64,000 bases of DNA from Lycorma delicatula (lineage: Eukaryota; Arthropoda; Insecta; Hemiptera; Fulgoridae): the NCBI RefSeq assembly GCF_047948215.1, contig NC_134465.1, forward strand, positions 53,453,841 to 53,517,840. Reading direction: 5' to 3'. The notes beneath the pieces were generated by a model. The model saw nothing but the letters and a program-made list of their open reading frames with translations. It ran no database searches and was not told the origin of the DNA. The translations under genes were made by a program, and so were the position numbers. Positions within the stretch are counted from its first letter, which is position 1. Each line of letters starts with the position of its first letter. Shown here one piece after another: positions 20,800 to 33,430 of the stretch.

Positions 20800-23700
20800 A
20801 TTACATACTAATATTCTTAAACAGAACATTCAGTTTAAGTACGCATATAAAGTTAAGTCAGAGAAAAGTACTACTGGTGGCTCACCACAAAACAAAAAAA
20901 AACAATCAAAGAATTAATAAAAAAGAGAAACAATGAAACACAGCGAAAAAAAATGAAAATAAAATTAATAACAAAAGATTAATAATTGAAACTGAAAAAG
21001 TAAAAAAGAACATTTTTTGGAAAACAGTTTGCAAAATCGTTTCCAGCATGAAATTGCAATGTTACATGATGTGTAATTATCCCCTTTTCTACTCAAAATA
21101 TTTATCTTGAACGGTAATTGAAATGTTTCTAGACTTTCCGGACACTCTGTATACTATGGTAATGCAAATCAGCTGTTTGATGAACTACCTTGTTTATATG
21201 AATCTTACATCATTAGTTTAATACCTACTCATGATAAAAGTTCATTAAAAATATTTTGTACGTGATACCTTTCAGTATTCTATAATTTTTAATTTATTTA
21301 ATTATTTATTACTCGCTGTTTACTGTTGCTTTCAGAAATAATGCATGTTTATTGTATTACATAAAATTTTATTTATTGTCATTAATGTTGCTTTTTATTA
21401 CAGTATTAGTTTTAAAATCATTCTATTACATATAACATGTACTATTAATATCTACAAATCTATTATTCAACACCTAAAATAATATGTCAGTATAGCATCA
21501 AATAGATCATTCTTTTATGACAGATAAAAATATAATCTTCACATTAATATTGATAGTACGTCGCTTATAGTAGCAGCAATTAAGATTACAATCGATACAT
21601 GCAGTAAAATCGGTTAGAACATTTTTCTTCATAAGATTTTCTCCAACACAACAACTATACAGTCCTAAGTACGCAGAACTATACTGTATATTTTGTCACG
21701 AGAGTTGGGAAATACATTATGAGATATAGTTATCTCGTAATATTTTCTGTTTAAAATATATTTAAAAAGAAACACATTCATGTCGTATTCAGCTTTACGG
21801 AAAAGTAAAAATTAGATGGCTGTAAAAAAAATAACCTACAGCGATGAAATGTAATATTCTAACATATTGTTAAAAAAAAATTTTTCAACTCTTCTTTAAA
21901 TCTTGTATTGAATTCGGCATCAAATTAAAACAAATAATAATAACCTAGGAACATCTACTTTATGTAAATATTTTTTTTTTTTTAATTTTGTAATATTTCT
22001 TTTCCCTTTTTAGTTTAGTCTTTAATCATTCATTACATAATATATACATATATCTTTTTTTTTATTTATAAATGGTTGGGGCACAACTTCCTGAGCTACT
22101 TTTTTATAAAGGTACTTAAATGTTTTTTTATAGGGGAGGGAGAAATAAAATCTAGTAATTATGAACCAGTATAATAATATTATTTTTCAACATGAAATAG
22201 CAAAATGTGAATATATGTAGGTTATGAAAGTAAAGCTATGGAGGTGACGATTTCTCCTTTCTTACTTTTAATAATTGAAAATTTAACCTCGACATTTAAA
22301 GGAAATCCCATTAAATAAAAATATAGGGCTATATTTTAATACTAAATTTAATAATAATAATAAAGATAGTAATTTGTTAATGATAGTAATTTTAATGTCA
22401 ACTTATTCTTATATAAGCAGATATAAAACTCTTATACCCAACACACACACACAGACACAAAACATGTGAATGTAAAGAATAAATTATGAAAATGACTTTC
22501 AAGGCTGTATTTAATGACAAAACTATGTGAAAAAAATCAATAAAATCATTGTAGATGATATCTCATTTTTAACTATGTTTTTGGAAACTTAATGTAGATG
22601 CTTTGTCTATGCCTACTCTATTAATTAAAAGCAATTTAACTGAACCACAAAATCTACAAATTTGGAATGGAGTAAAGATTTAGAATGTAGGCCTAGATTT
22701 ACAAGATAGATCAGTAACTATGCATAACTATGCTTCAATAACTAACTATATCCTCAGCAATAAGTATGCTGAGCTATACTTCAATAACTATGTGCCTCTA
22801 TCCCTGAGTAGAGGCACTCCACCAGCAGTTCACTCCAAGGCTGTTTAATTGTATGGCCCAAGCCGACATATTCCCGTAGAACTGAAAGTGAGAAAAAAAG
22901 GATCAATAAAAAGTTAGATATATAATTATTGTCATTCCTTGGAGAAACCTAGTGCAAATACTGTGGTTCTTCCAAACGGACTGATGTTTCACTTTCCAGT
23001 TCAAGGTCCATTCCAAAAAGCAGCTGTCCATTCCATCCGCAATTCTTTGGAAAATTGAAGCACCTTTACCAAAATGAGATCAGGTAACTTACTCTTGCAG
23101 ATTCCTCTTACAATGACAGTAGATGAATGTTAGAGAATATTTACCTTGTCCAAGGGGCTCTTTCATATCATGTACCATCCACCTTACTCTGAGCACAACA
23201 TACAATCACCTTCATATTCAATGTAAAAATATGTTTTCTAGCAGTATCAGATCTGTCATTTGAAATATTATTTGTTATAGTGATAAGCAGAAGGGTATCC
23301 TTTTGAGTAGTGACATGTAGTAAAAGAAGAAATTAGATCCAATTGCCAGCATTCCCATTAGCCAATCAGAATCATTATGCAATCGACACCACCACCACCA
23401 CCACCAAATGGACTCATACTCGCAAAACAATGGATTCATAAAAAAAAAAAATTTTTGGTGCACTGAAAGGGTTCAGAGTTCTCTAGTGGCTTTGGACACA
23501 ACCCAGCTCTATCCTGGTCCAGTCAACCAATTCACCTTGCATTACAAAACTACTCCACCAATGAACAGTTTCAGCCACAGGTACCAGACGCAGCCTGGGA
23601 GTATCTGTTACATAGCATGGTATCCAAATCTGATCTGTAGAGCGACAAGGAACAGAACACCATCCACAGATTCAAGTTGAAACTTGAAGTTGAACTGACA

Positions 23701-24500
23701 GTGCAAATACTATCCCATATTTAAAAACACAACCTTCCTCTCCCTGCTGTAAGTAATAAAAACCATCAACAACTCCAGTGAGTCCAGTCTTAACCCTGAA
23801 ACAGTGAACATTATAATGTTATCTCCATGTCAGGGTCTAACACATACCTGTGGTCCCAGAAATTTTCATCTTGGTTTTCACATATGTGAACAGCTGTAGT
23901 GCTTGTTTCTTGAATTTAGTTTCCAAACAGGACAGAACTACTGGGAATGGGAATAAATATTACTGATGCTAGCAATTATATTTTGAACTGTTTAGATATA
24001 AATATAAAGTTGTAACAAAATTAACTTTTTCAATAAAAATTAATAGGGCCATTTAAGAACAGATACAGGATTCCTAAAGGAATAAACTCATCAATCCCAC
24101 AATCCACACAATCTAGAATTGTGTGACATTTAAAAGAATTCAACTAAACTATAAATTGTTCAGCCCTGCTTCCACTGGAACTGAAAATGTTGCAAGCGTC
24201 TACAACTTTGTTTGGTAGGCATAACAGATGATTTAAAATTTTTTTCCAAAACAATGAAAAATATAAATTATAAAAAAAATTCTATATTAGAATTGATTTT
24301 TACTAGATTATACTAACTCATTTATCCAGACAGTAAATAAATTGTTTGATAAGAAAAGAAGAGAAAGATGAAAATCATGTGATTTATAATCATGGGATAT
24401 TCTGTCCCAGAAATAGCTTAACGAGCTTTACAAATACCCAGTTTCAATGTACCAAATTTCAATGTACTCAGTTTCACTAATAAAACATAAACAAATAATT
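20800..24500. other. No recognised gene
   Basis: AT-rich, becoming strongly CpG-poor from about 22 kb. 22.8-23.9 kb is less AT-rich and includes a (CAC)n run at about 23387-23406. I looked for coding signal there on both strands and found only short, unrelated frames. It may be an old, decayed element or untranslated sequence. Confidence 0.35.
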
Positions 24501-24511
24501 TGATATTTGCC

Positions 24512-24605
24512 AATCTCTGGGGTTAAGTGGTAGCATCTCAACCATTCATCCGGGAATTCCAGATTCAAATTCCGGTCAGGCAAGACATTTTTCATATACT
24601 AAAAA
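24512..24605 (+). repeat. SINE-2 relic
   Basis: Head sequence AAGTGGTAGCATCTCAACC, TTCATCCGGGAATTCCAG and TTCAAATTCCGGTCAGGCAA. The 3' domain is absent. Confidence 0.65.
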
Positions 24606-25107
24606 GTTTCATAGGTAAAAGCTTCAAAAACTTGTGTAGCATATTAATTTATTATGTAAAAAAATTTTATTGAAATGGATAATTTGAATCTCATTCATGA
24701 AAATTTGAATTTATTTAAATTTGAATATGACTAGTTTAAATTAAATAGTGTCAATAATTGAGGTATTTTAATACCATTGAGGAATTAAGAGTTTTGAAAA
24801 AAATTTTCTATATTCATACTTCCAATTACTTTGAAAGTTGGATGTTAATATCTTATTATTTCATAAAAATTTAACTTCATTTCATTGCAATGATCTATAA
24901 AAGGAACAAGTAGGTTTGTAAAAGTTCACTGAAAAATATTATTTACATGTAAACAATCATATGTAAAGCCAAATTTCATTGAAAAATCATTACATGACAT
25001 GTAATGATTTGTGATGTGTAATGACCTGTAGTAGGCAAAGAAAAACTCAAAAAAATCTAAAGTTGTTTTTAATTAATGGCGATCTTCATTGGCAATCTTC
25101 TAAAGTA

Positions 25108-25195
25108 CAGATCTCCATGGCCGAGTTGTAGTCTCTCGGCCAAAGGTCCAAGGTTCAAATTTCAGTCAGGCATGGAATTTTTCGTACACTATAAA
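25108..25195 (+). repeat. SINE-2 relic
   Basis: Head sequence CTCCATGGCCGAGTTGTAGT, AGGTTCAAATTTCAGTCAGG and CATGGAATTTTTCGTACACT. The 78-codon frame over it is spurious. Confidence 0.65.
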
Positions 25196-25479
25196 ATTTT
25201 TAATTCATATTCCTACAACACAAGATTTGAGCTTAGGTGGGAAATTAATAATGAAAAAAAAATTGATACTTTTTTCAGAGAAAAGTTTCTATGCCTTTCT
25301 AATAATACATAGTTATAGATCTATGTATACCTTTTTCATGTACCTTTTAATCAATAGAGTCACCAGGTGTTGGTATTTAAATAGAAATAATAATAATTAA
25401 TTTACTTATTTTCTCTCTCCAATAACTATAGGCCTATGCCCAGTTGTAGTTAAATTAGTTGACCCTAGCTCCACTCCAT

Positions 25480-25592
25480 TTTTTTAATGATAATTCTGTA
25501 GCATGTAGGAAAAATGCCAAGCCTAACTGGGATTTGAATCCAGAACCTTATGGATGACAGGCAGACACTAACACTCCACCATAGAAATCGGC
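25480..25592 (-). repeat. SINE-2 relic
   Basis: Minus-strand head: AAATGCCAAGCCTAACTGGG, ATTTGAATCCAGAACC and TCCACCATAGAAATCGGC. Diverged, CpG sites mostly lost. Confidence 0.65.
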
Positions 25593-25894
25593 AAGCATAA
25601 CAATAAGTAAAACTTTTATCTTATTTTCTATTTAATGTTGAACCCAAATGACAATTAAATGTCTGTAAGAATAAAATAAAAGTATATAAATCTTTTTTTA
25701 CAGATGATCTACCAGTTATTATCCACTTGACCAACAGCTCTTATTCTAAAAATGTTTGCTGTATAATTACTAACCAAAGTTTACAGAGAGTTGGTAACCA
25801 GTTGTCTGATCAGTGAAACACATAGTTTTCATGAATATTTTAAAACAGTTTAATGCTGAATAGCTGGTGAACATATAGAGTGACAAAAGGGCTA

Positions 25895-25970
25895 CTTTCA
25901 CTTGTAAAAATGATCATTTGATCATTTTTACAAGTGAAAAGAGCTTCCATATTTATGGAAGCTCTTTTCA
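25895..25970. repeat. Two adjacent near-perfect hairpins
   Basis: Hairpin A has 21-bp perfect arms (25896-25916 and 25919-25939) around a TT loop. Hairpin B has 17-bp perfect arms (25935-25951 and 25954-25970) around a TT loop. The right arm of A shares TGAAA with the left arm of B. No transposon ends are visible. It looks like two successive templated (fork-switch) events. Confidence 0.92.
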
Positions 25971-25999
25971 ATCATCCTATTTTTATTATAAAAGAATTT

Positions 26000-28980
26000 A
26001 ATTTTAATTTTAATGGGTGGATAAACACTAATATGTTAAACTCAGCTGAATATCAAAAATATAATCAAAAAACTTTTAATTTTTATTAGTTAAAATCTAT
26101 TTAAATTCATTTTTCATTTTTTCAATGAAAAAGATTATTATTTTTTAAAAATTATAATTAATTTAAACAAAAATGATATTGTATAGAAAATTATCTCATA
26201 ATTATATATAATTATTCTCTTAGTTGCATGTTTTATATATTGTTCAGAAAATACCATGAATTTATGCATTTACAGCTTTGTTTTGTTATGAATTTTTAAT
26301 AACAGATGTTGATTTTGAGCTTGCAAACTATTCATCTGTATATGCAATAAACATCTTACTGACTTAAATGTTAAACATACCATGACATATTCACAATATT
26401 TATTATTCTTCCAAAATTTTTAAATAATATAAATATTCTTCCAAAATGCTTGATTTTCGATATAATTTGCTAACAAAAAAATAAACTGCCCTGCAAGTTA
26501 TTCTCAACAGATCCCTTCATACAATGATGAGTATCATCAAAGTAAACAATTAAGGAAAAGGTATTGTATCATTTATTTCAGTTCTTGTTGAATATGTTAC
26601 GTTGTATGTTTTTTGTCACCTGAAAAATCTGAATTCTAACATTTTAAAACCAGCTATAGTTTTAGTTATACAGTATGGACTTAGAGACTGATTTATAAAA
26701 GAGGATAATGAAATAAACTGAGTAGAATTTTCAGCAAGAAATCATTTGGATTCCCATTAATAATAAAGATAGTATTTCTATTGACCATAATGAAAAATTT
26801 CTGAGTGATTTATTATATGACAAATTCTCATGGGATGATTAAATTGATTTTTTTTTGTAATGAAATCAAACTGTACTGTTTTGCTTTGAAACACTTTAAT
26901 AAAATGCTAAGCTTGTCATCATTATTAAATATTTGTTTTGCTTACGTATATTGGTCTAAATCATATCATCTCTTGGGGCTCTTCTTTGTGTTTGTAAGAT
27001 ACAAAAATGGGCTATAAGATCATTATTTGTTGTCCTTAAATATGAAAAGTGTAGATCGATGTTTAAAAACAAAATATATTAACTTATCCTTGTGCTTATA
27101 TTTATGACTGTGCAATATTTGTTAAAAATAATAGTCACTTCTTAAAAAAGGGTTCAGTTTAAAGAGCCTTATTAAGCTTGTGTTGTGATTTTTGATTTTA
27201 CCAAACCATTTAAAGAAATCTTCCTGTAAATTATTTAAAATACATTTAATTAGATTTTTTTTTATGGAAGCAATATTAATTTATCAATTAATTTTTATAT
27301 TACACTAATAAAAATTTTGAAAAACCTGAATTTTCTGCATCCTGTTCATCATATACATAAATATGTGCTTAATTCTAAATTTTTACATTTTTTTTAATTA
27401 CTTTTTTTATTTAGTAACTTCATATACTTAATATTATTTCATATTTTTATATTTTAAATAATTAATGGAATCTAATCACATTTATATTTTATCTAGTAAA
27501 TAAATGGATAATAAAATTTTATTTATTTATTTATTTTTAGCAAAATTTTGATGGTGGCTAATATGTCATAAGTGACTGTAGTTTTTGCTGTTTATTGAAA
27601 AGGTGTAGTTTTTGTGTAAGGAATCTTTATGTATAAATTTTTTATTGTTAGCATAAAATGCCAAATTATTAAAATCTCTATGTATATTTGTTTAATTTTA
27701 TTTACTTTTACAGGGAATCTAAATATGTTTCATAGGGCTGTTAAAGGGAATTGCTGAACATGACTAATTTTACTGAACTTTTCCAGTACAAGATCTTGAA
27801 AATTATTTTCTACAGTAATTTTTTTGAATTTTTTATCTATATAATGAAGTTGAATATGTTTTGTTTTATAAATATTTGACAACTATTTTTGGCTAGAAAA
27901 TGTTTGCAAAATTCTTAAACTGAGAGTAGTTAAGAAAATATGTCATTTTCAATTGCAATATTATTAAGCAGTTCTAGAAGCTGGAGAGCTCTAGAATTCT
28001 TACATATGCTGTGTAGCTCATTACACTGATTATGTCATTATTATTTAAAAGAATATAAAAGTTAAAAAAAATATGTTATGATTGTATAAGATAAGTCACT
28101 TATTACTTTTTCTTTAAATGATTTTTGTTCACCACCAAACATGTAAAATTAAAAAAAAATCATTACAAAGCTGTGTTTTTGAGAGGAGTAATTATACTTA
28201 ACCCAAGTTAAATTTATCCAATTTCTGTTCAAAATCCTCTGCAATTTCATGAAATTCATTTCAGTTCTTAAAAATTTTTTATAAAATAATCCTTTTGAAA
28301 GAATACAAAAAAAACATAAGTAATTCAAATTTTTTAGCTTTATATTATTTAATTAATTATTTATCAAGTTGCTTTCTTCTTAAAAAAATTATCAAAGAAA
28401 ATTTTTTACCAAGGTAATGGGTTGACAGTGAATACAGATTTTTTTTGTTAATGATAATTTACCACATGGTTTCCTGTCATGATTAATAAAGTTTGTAAAA
28501 ATAATTAGATAAATGTTATGTTCTTTTTTTTAAAAAAGAAAAACTTATGTTTAGAAATTTTATTTATTTTTCTTGACAATCTTTTTTTATTATTCTGGTT
28601 AAAAAAAAACTTGTTGCATCATAAGAAAGGCAGTTAGAAAGACTGTAGTATTTAATAATAATTGAGAAAAAAGAATCCTTTAAGTTTTGTTGAACTCACT
28701 TTGGCCTTTATTTAAATAAATCTAGACCAAATAATGATAAACAAAAATTCTAAAAATGTCAGTAATTACATTCTTATTAAGGTAATGCCTATAAATATAA
28801 AATGAAAAAAAAAAAAACATTTTACGAGGCATACAAATGCAGCAGAGTTAAATGCTATTAGTTTTGTATTATAAAAAATATTATAATGTACCAATTATGA
28901 GAACTGCTTCATTTTTTGTAACTAAATGTACATAAAAAGCATTACAAATGCATTAGTAAAATAATGTGACCAATTGACAT
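26000..28980. other. CpG-poor region without recognised gene
   Basis: AT-rich, few CpG, open frames short and low complexity. A (TTTA)n run lies near 27515-27538. Confidence 0.4.
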
Positions 28981-29471
28981 AAAACTGAGAAATTACCTTG
29001 CTTCTTAATGCTTTTGGTCTGTGGTATAATTGTCCTGTTCTCAGCTTTATTCTTTTTGTATCTCCTTCTTTCTTATTCTGTTGTTCTGCAAAGATGTCAT
29101 AATTTGATGATTACATTAAATTGTAACACTTGTTTCATTTGTAATTCTAATACTTTTTCCTTAGTTATATTTAGTTTCTGATGGGGACCTATGTGAAGTG
29201 GCAACTTTGACAGTTAGCTTGTTGGAGTATCTTTCTTTTACTAGAGCACTATAAAAAAGCAGAAGTAAAGAATAGAGTCACATCTATTAAAGATATGAAT
29301 AATCATTAATATAGTTAATTTGTTTACAAAGTTATTTTTAGAAAAGTTTTTTTTTACAATCGTACCATTTTTTATAAATATTTATACACAATCCTCTACT
29401 TTTGAGTAGGTATTTCTAGAATTTTTTGATAATTAGCCCAACCAATTTTTATAATGATTAGATTGTTAACT

Positions 29472-29616
29472 GCCGGGCTCTGTGACGCAAGTGGTAGCGT
29501 TGGCCTTTCATCTAGAGGTCCCGGTTTCGAATCCCGAACAGGCATGGCATTTTCACACACGTTACAAATCATTCATCTCATCCTCTGAAGTAATACCTAA
29601 CGGTGGTAAAAAAAAA
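29472..29616 (+). repeat. SINE-2 copy just upstream of ktub
   Basis: Head TGTGACGCAAGTGGTAGCGT, B-box region GGTTTCGAATCCCGAACAGG, tail CATCCTCTGAAGTAATACCT...CGGTGG and poly-A. ATTGTTAACT flanks it on both sides (29462-29471 and 29617-29626). It retains its CpG sites although the DNA to its left is CpG-poor, which suggests recent arrival or an unmethylated promoter setting. It ends 333 bp before the ktub start codon. Confidence 0.9.
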
Positions 29617-29626
29617 ATTGTTAACT

Positions 29627-29949
29627 TGTAATTCAACAGATGCCTGATAAGGTCTGGTTAAATTCCTGATAAGGGCCTTTTCATTCATCTCGTCTTTCTG
29701 ATTAGATTACGTATATTGTACATTCAAATTGTAATATAGAAATAAAATAAAAAATAGAACATACCAATACAGTACCGATTTACATCCAGACATTTATAAC
29801 TCCCGCCAAACCTTATGCATGAGGGAAATTTTGCTGGGAAACTATGGAAACGGCGGTTTGTAACACGCCTGAACTACTATCGAGTGCCGTAAATGCTAAA
29901 AAATTGTTTGGTTAATAAATTGTGTCAACGAACTCTATGTTAAATCAAA
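29627..29949 (+). promoter_or_regulatory. Presumed ktub promoter and 5' leader
   Basis: Immediately upstream of the ktub start. More GC- and CpG-containing than its surroundings (for example CTCCCGCCAAACC, AAACGGCGGTTTGTAACACG, CGAGTGCCGTAAATGC). No upstream ATG-headed long frame. The transcription start and any TATA/Inr cannot be fixed by eye. Confidence 0.4.
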
Positions 29950-29991
29950 ATGACTTCTGTAAATATGCGACAGCAGAAATTAGAACAGCAG
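29950..29991 (+). CDS. ktub: king tubby (tubby-like protein), exon 1 coding part
   Basis: Fourteen codons, MTSVNMRQQKLEQQ, from ATG at 29950 (context TCAAAATGA, good for insects) to a consensus donor CAG|GTATGT at 29992, phase 0. RQQKL(D/E)xQ is the N-terminal signature of tubby/TULP proteins, and vertebrate TUB has its exon junction at the corresponding site. Exon 2, which continues the signature, is at 47954 with matching phase. Tubby proteins bind PI(4,5)P2 at the plasma membrane and help deliver receptors to cilia; in flies king tubby acts in rhodopsin endocytosis and sensory cilia. This short tail is part of the N-terminal region upstream of the C-terminal tubby domain, which is not in this window. 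Confidence 0.85.
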
Positions 29992-32900
29992 GTATGTTGT
30001 TAAATTGTTTTTGTTCTTACAGTATAAAAATTTCATAAATGTTTCATCAGATTACGTTTTATTTGTTGTTTGGAAACCTAACCTAGGTGACCTAGTATTG
30101 AATCATGGTCCCGTTTTGTGAATTGTTTTCATTAAATTCTAATAATTGACCTATTTTCTTAACTTAGGTTAAATACGGCATTAATATCAATTAAATGCGA
30201 AAATAGTGATTGTTTACCGTTTATGTCTATGTATTTTGTTGATTACGTTATATTTCACATAATACACTTTCATGTTCGATTAAAAAAACAAACAACATTC
30301 ATGTAAAGTAAAATGCTTTTTCGAATTTATTTCTCAAAAATATTAAACTGAATTTAATCATTGTAAACATAACGAATCTTTGAATGCGTAACGCCGTTTT
30401 TTATTGAAGGCATTTCGTTCGTAGATACTTTCATATAATGCATTGTACTAATAAAAATATAACTCGATTCCATTTAATTTATAATAATGTCTAGTTAAAA
30501 TAATTTAAATTATTTACTAGATTGAATATTGCTGAGGTGAACATTACCGTTAAATATGATCTTGTATTAAATTTTGACACCCTGATAAAAATTAGATTAC
30601 GTTGTTTAAAAATTATAAAAATAAAAATTAGATTGTCTTTTACAACACTGCTGTGGTGAATATTTCCATTTAATATGGTCTTTTATTCAATTTCGAATGT
30701 CTTGAATAAAAATTAGATTATGTTGTTTATAACTTTTATATGTTATTTGTTACTTTAAATGTTCATTTGTCTGTATTCGCTTATTGTATCATTTGTATGT
30801 TAAAAAAAACCGAAATTAAATCTTTGTCTAGGGGTTTTTTGTAAATTGGCTGTAACTGTGATTAGCTTTGAATTTTGTTGAACTGGTGTTTTAATCTTTC
30901 TTGTGGTACCAGAATATATTCAAATGCATAGATCTTGACATTTACTCAACATATTTTTGTGTTTTACAGGCTGGATCAATGAAAAATAAAAAGTCACTTA
31001 AATATTCCTGTATCTTTTATCAGTTTTTAATCTGTTGCAAAGACTGTGAAGGAAAACAAGCATAAGAAAAGTAAAAAAATAAAAATATTAATATAATTTA
31101 AACTGCAATAATCATTTAGAATACTTTTAATTGAGCACTGTTTTTTCTTTATAAAACAGTAACCTGATGCATTGTTAAGGAAAAAACCATTCAGAAACTG
31201 ATCTGTTGGTTAAATAAACTGTTCTTTTTTAATAAAATTAACATGAATATATTCTTTTTCAATTATTATCATCCTTATGCTAATTAATCTGTATTTTCTT
31301 CGATTTTACTTGAAATTTCATTTAGGGTTTCTAATAGTAGGTAAATGACATTTTATATAAAAATTATTTTTCTTGTTGAACATTTGACATAATAAAAATA
31401 TTATGGATTATTTTCTTCAAAAAATAAAATGGGTCAATGATGCCAAATACCAAAACATTACAATGCCCAATCACTTCATTATGTAGTGGAATTTCAAGGA
31501 TCCTTTTGGTTTGATCTTCAGGCAAGAAATAAAAGTTTTATTTATTTTCTAAACCCAGTAAATTTAAATGAACCTTATCCAGTATAATCATGTTACTTAA
31601 AACTTTTCAAACATCTTTGCTTGGATGAAACATGTTGCAAAAATCTAGACTGAAAGTTAAATCATTCAGGAAACATTTCTGCACAATCAGCATTTTTTTA
31701 TAAATTAAAAATTGTAATACTGAATCCTGGCATAAAATTCTACATTTTGTTCAGTATTAAATTTAACAATTTTGAATGCTAAACTTAGACTGCTTACCTA
31801 TCAAATTTGTGTGTCAAATGTAGTATGTTAATTATTACTCAGTCAATGTTTTCTGGAGTCCTTATTTTTTTCTTTCTTTTTTAATAAATATTGAAATGCT
31901 ACTGGTTGATTTAAAATTTTTACTTAATGGGGATTGTTAAAATCAGGATAAATTATTGTTGAATGGAAATTATTGACTCAATTTCACTGTAGGCCATAAT
32001 AGTGAAAACTCATGTGCAAGGTGTTTGTGGTGACTGGAACTTTAGTATTCATAGAAACAACATTAATGGGTTTGTCCTCAATAAACCTAAGTTTAAAAGC
32101 AGTATTATAATTATCTTGGGGTTGTAAAAATTTTCAATTAGGAGAAATTAAAAAAAATAAATCTTATTGTTTGGGAGTAATTGTGTCAATTTTTTAAGGT
32201 TAATTTTAATTACTGTTATTAACACAGTTTACCATGTAGTATTTATAGCCTTGTACATTTATTTACGCTACTTTTTTTTTGAGGATTAGCTCATTATTGA
32301 AGTTTTCTTCAACGAAACATAGTTATATATATTTAGTCCTAATTTAAAAAATAATACTGTGTCCATAATATAATGGTGGGATTTCAAACAGTCATAATTT
32401 TTTATCAAAGCATGTCTAAGAAGTGAAGTATGCGCCAAAATGAAAAGAAACTCTCCAACAATCTTATAGCAAGATGAATGTTTTACATCACTTTGTTAAC
32501 AGAAAAATAAATATAAAATTCTAACAGAAATTATTTTTTTAATTTATTTACAACTGACATCAATAGATGAGAATTATAAGATACACAACTGATAGTGGCA
32601 CTAGCAGTAGTAACATTAAAGATGACCTCAAATAACTATAGTTCAAATCAGCTCAGTTCGGTTTTAAGTTGCGCACCTGGTGCAATTAAACTTAGTGAAA
32701 CTAACATATTTATCCTTTTCTTTTTCTTGTATAACTCCTTGCCACCATACTTTATTCTTTATCATAACTGCAACCTCTCATTCATTGCTTAATTCTTTGC
32801 TTCTTTTGATTTTCCACTTTCCTGTATCAAAGATTTTTTTAACACTTTTCAGTAGATAGCTGTTTTGATTCAAGTCTTTTAATGCCAATATTTTCCCTTA

Positions 32901-32999
32901 ACATGTTAGTTTTATGGTTGTTCTACATAAATGAGATTTGACTTGTTTGACAATTAATGTGAACATTGACTATAGTCAGTATAAAACCTCTTTACATGT

Positions 33000-33200
33000 A
33001 TTTGACTTGAGCATAGCTCCTAGATATTTAATACTGTCCACCCATTAAAAAACTTCTCCACCTAATTGTAGAGTGTGATTTTTTCTCTAGACACTAGAAG
33101 ACATTTTGATTTCCAGTAATCTTTTAGTCTGTTTTTTCAGTAATTTAAAACAAGCTGTTGGTCTCCTTACTGAATTGTTGTTGAACAAACGTTTTTATTT
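33000..33200 (-). mobile_element. Possible LINE reverse transcriptase relic
   Basis: Minus-strand reading gives LQLGGEVF, a stop, then WVDSIKYLGAMLKSN. This resembles the 'I.IGG..VE.VD.FKYLG..L.S.' block after the RT palm in LINEs. No catalytic box found nearby. Tentative. Confidence 0.3.
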
Positions 33201-33321
33201 TTTCTTGTATTTTGAATTTTTTATCCATATGTTTATTACACAGGCCTGCAAAATTTAAGTTCTTCAAAGCTTTTTAAAAAATTTATATTAAATATACTGT
33301 TCTTTGGGGAGCTGATCTCAA

Positions 33322-33430
33322 TTTTGATGAATGAGGATGATATGTAGGAGTGTAAATGAAGTGTAGTCTTCTGGAACTCTCGACTCCCATATCAGAGACG
33401 TTTTCACACCACTAGACCAACACTGGTAAC
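33322..33430 (-). repeat. SINE-1, internally deleted
   Basis: Minus-strand tail part (GATGAATGAGGATGATATGT, TGTAAATGAAGTGTAGTCTT) is joined directly to the head (TGGAACTCTCGACTCCCATA, ACCACTAGACCAACACTGG). The roughly 150-bp body is missing. Confidence 0.8.

Noticed and set aside
23408..23680. 90-codon frame in less AT-rich DNA
   Set aside because: Starts in a (CAC)n/poly-A context and has no recognisable domain; flanking DNA shows no splice partners.
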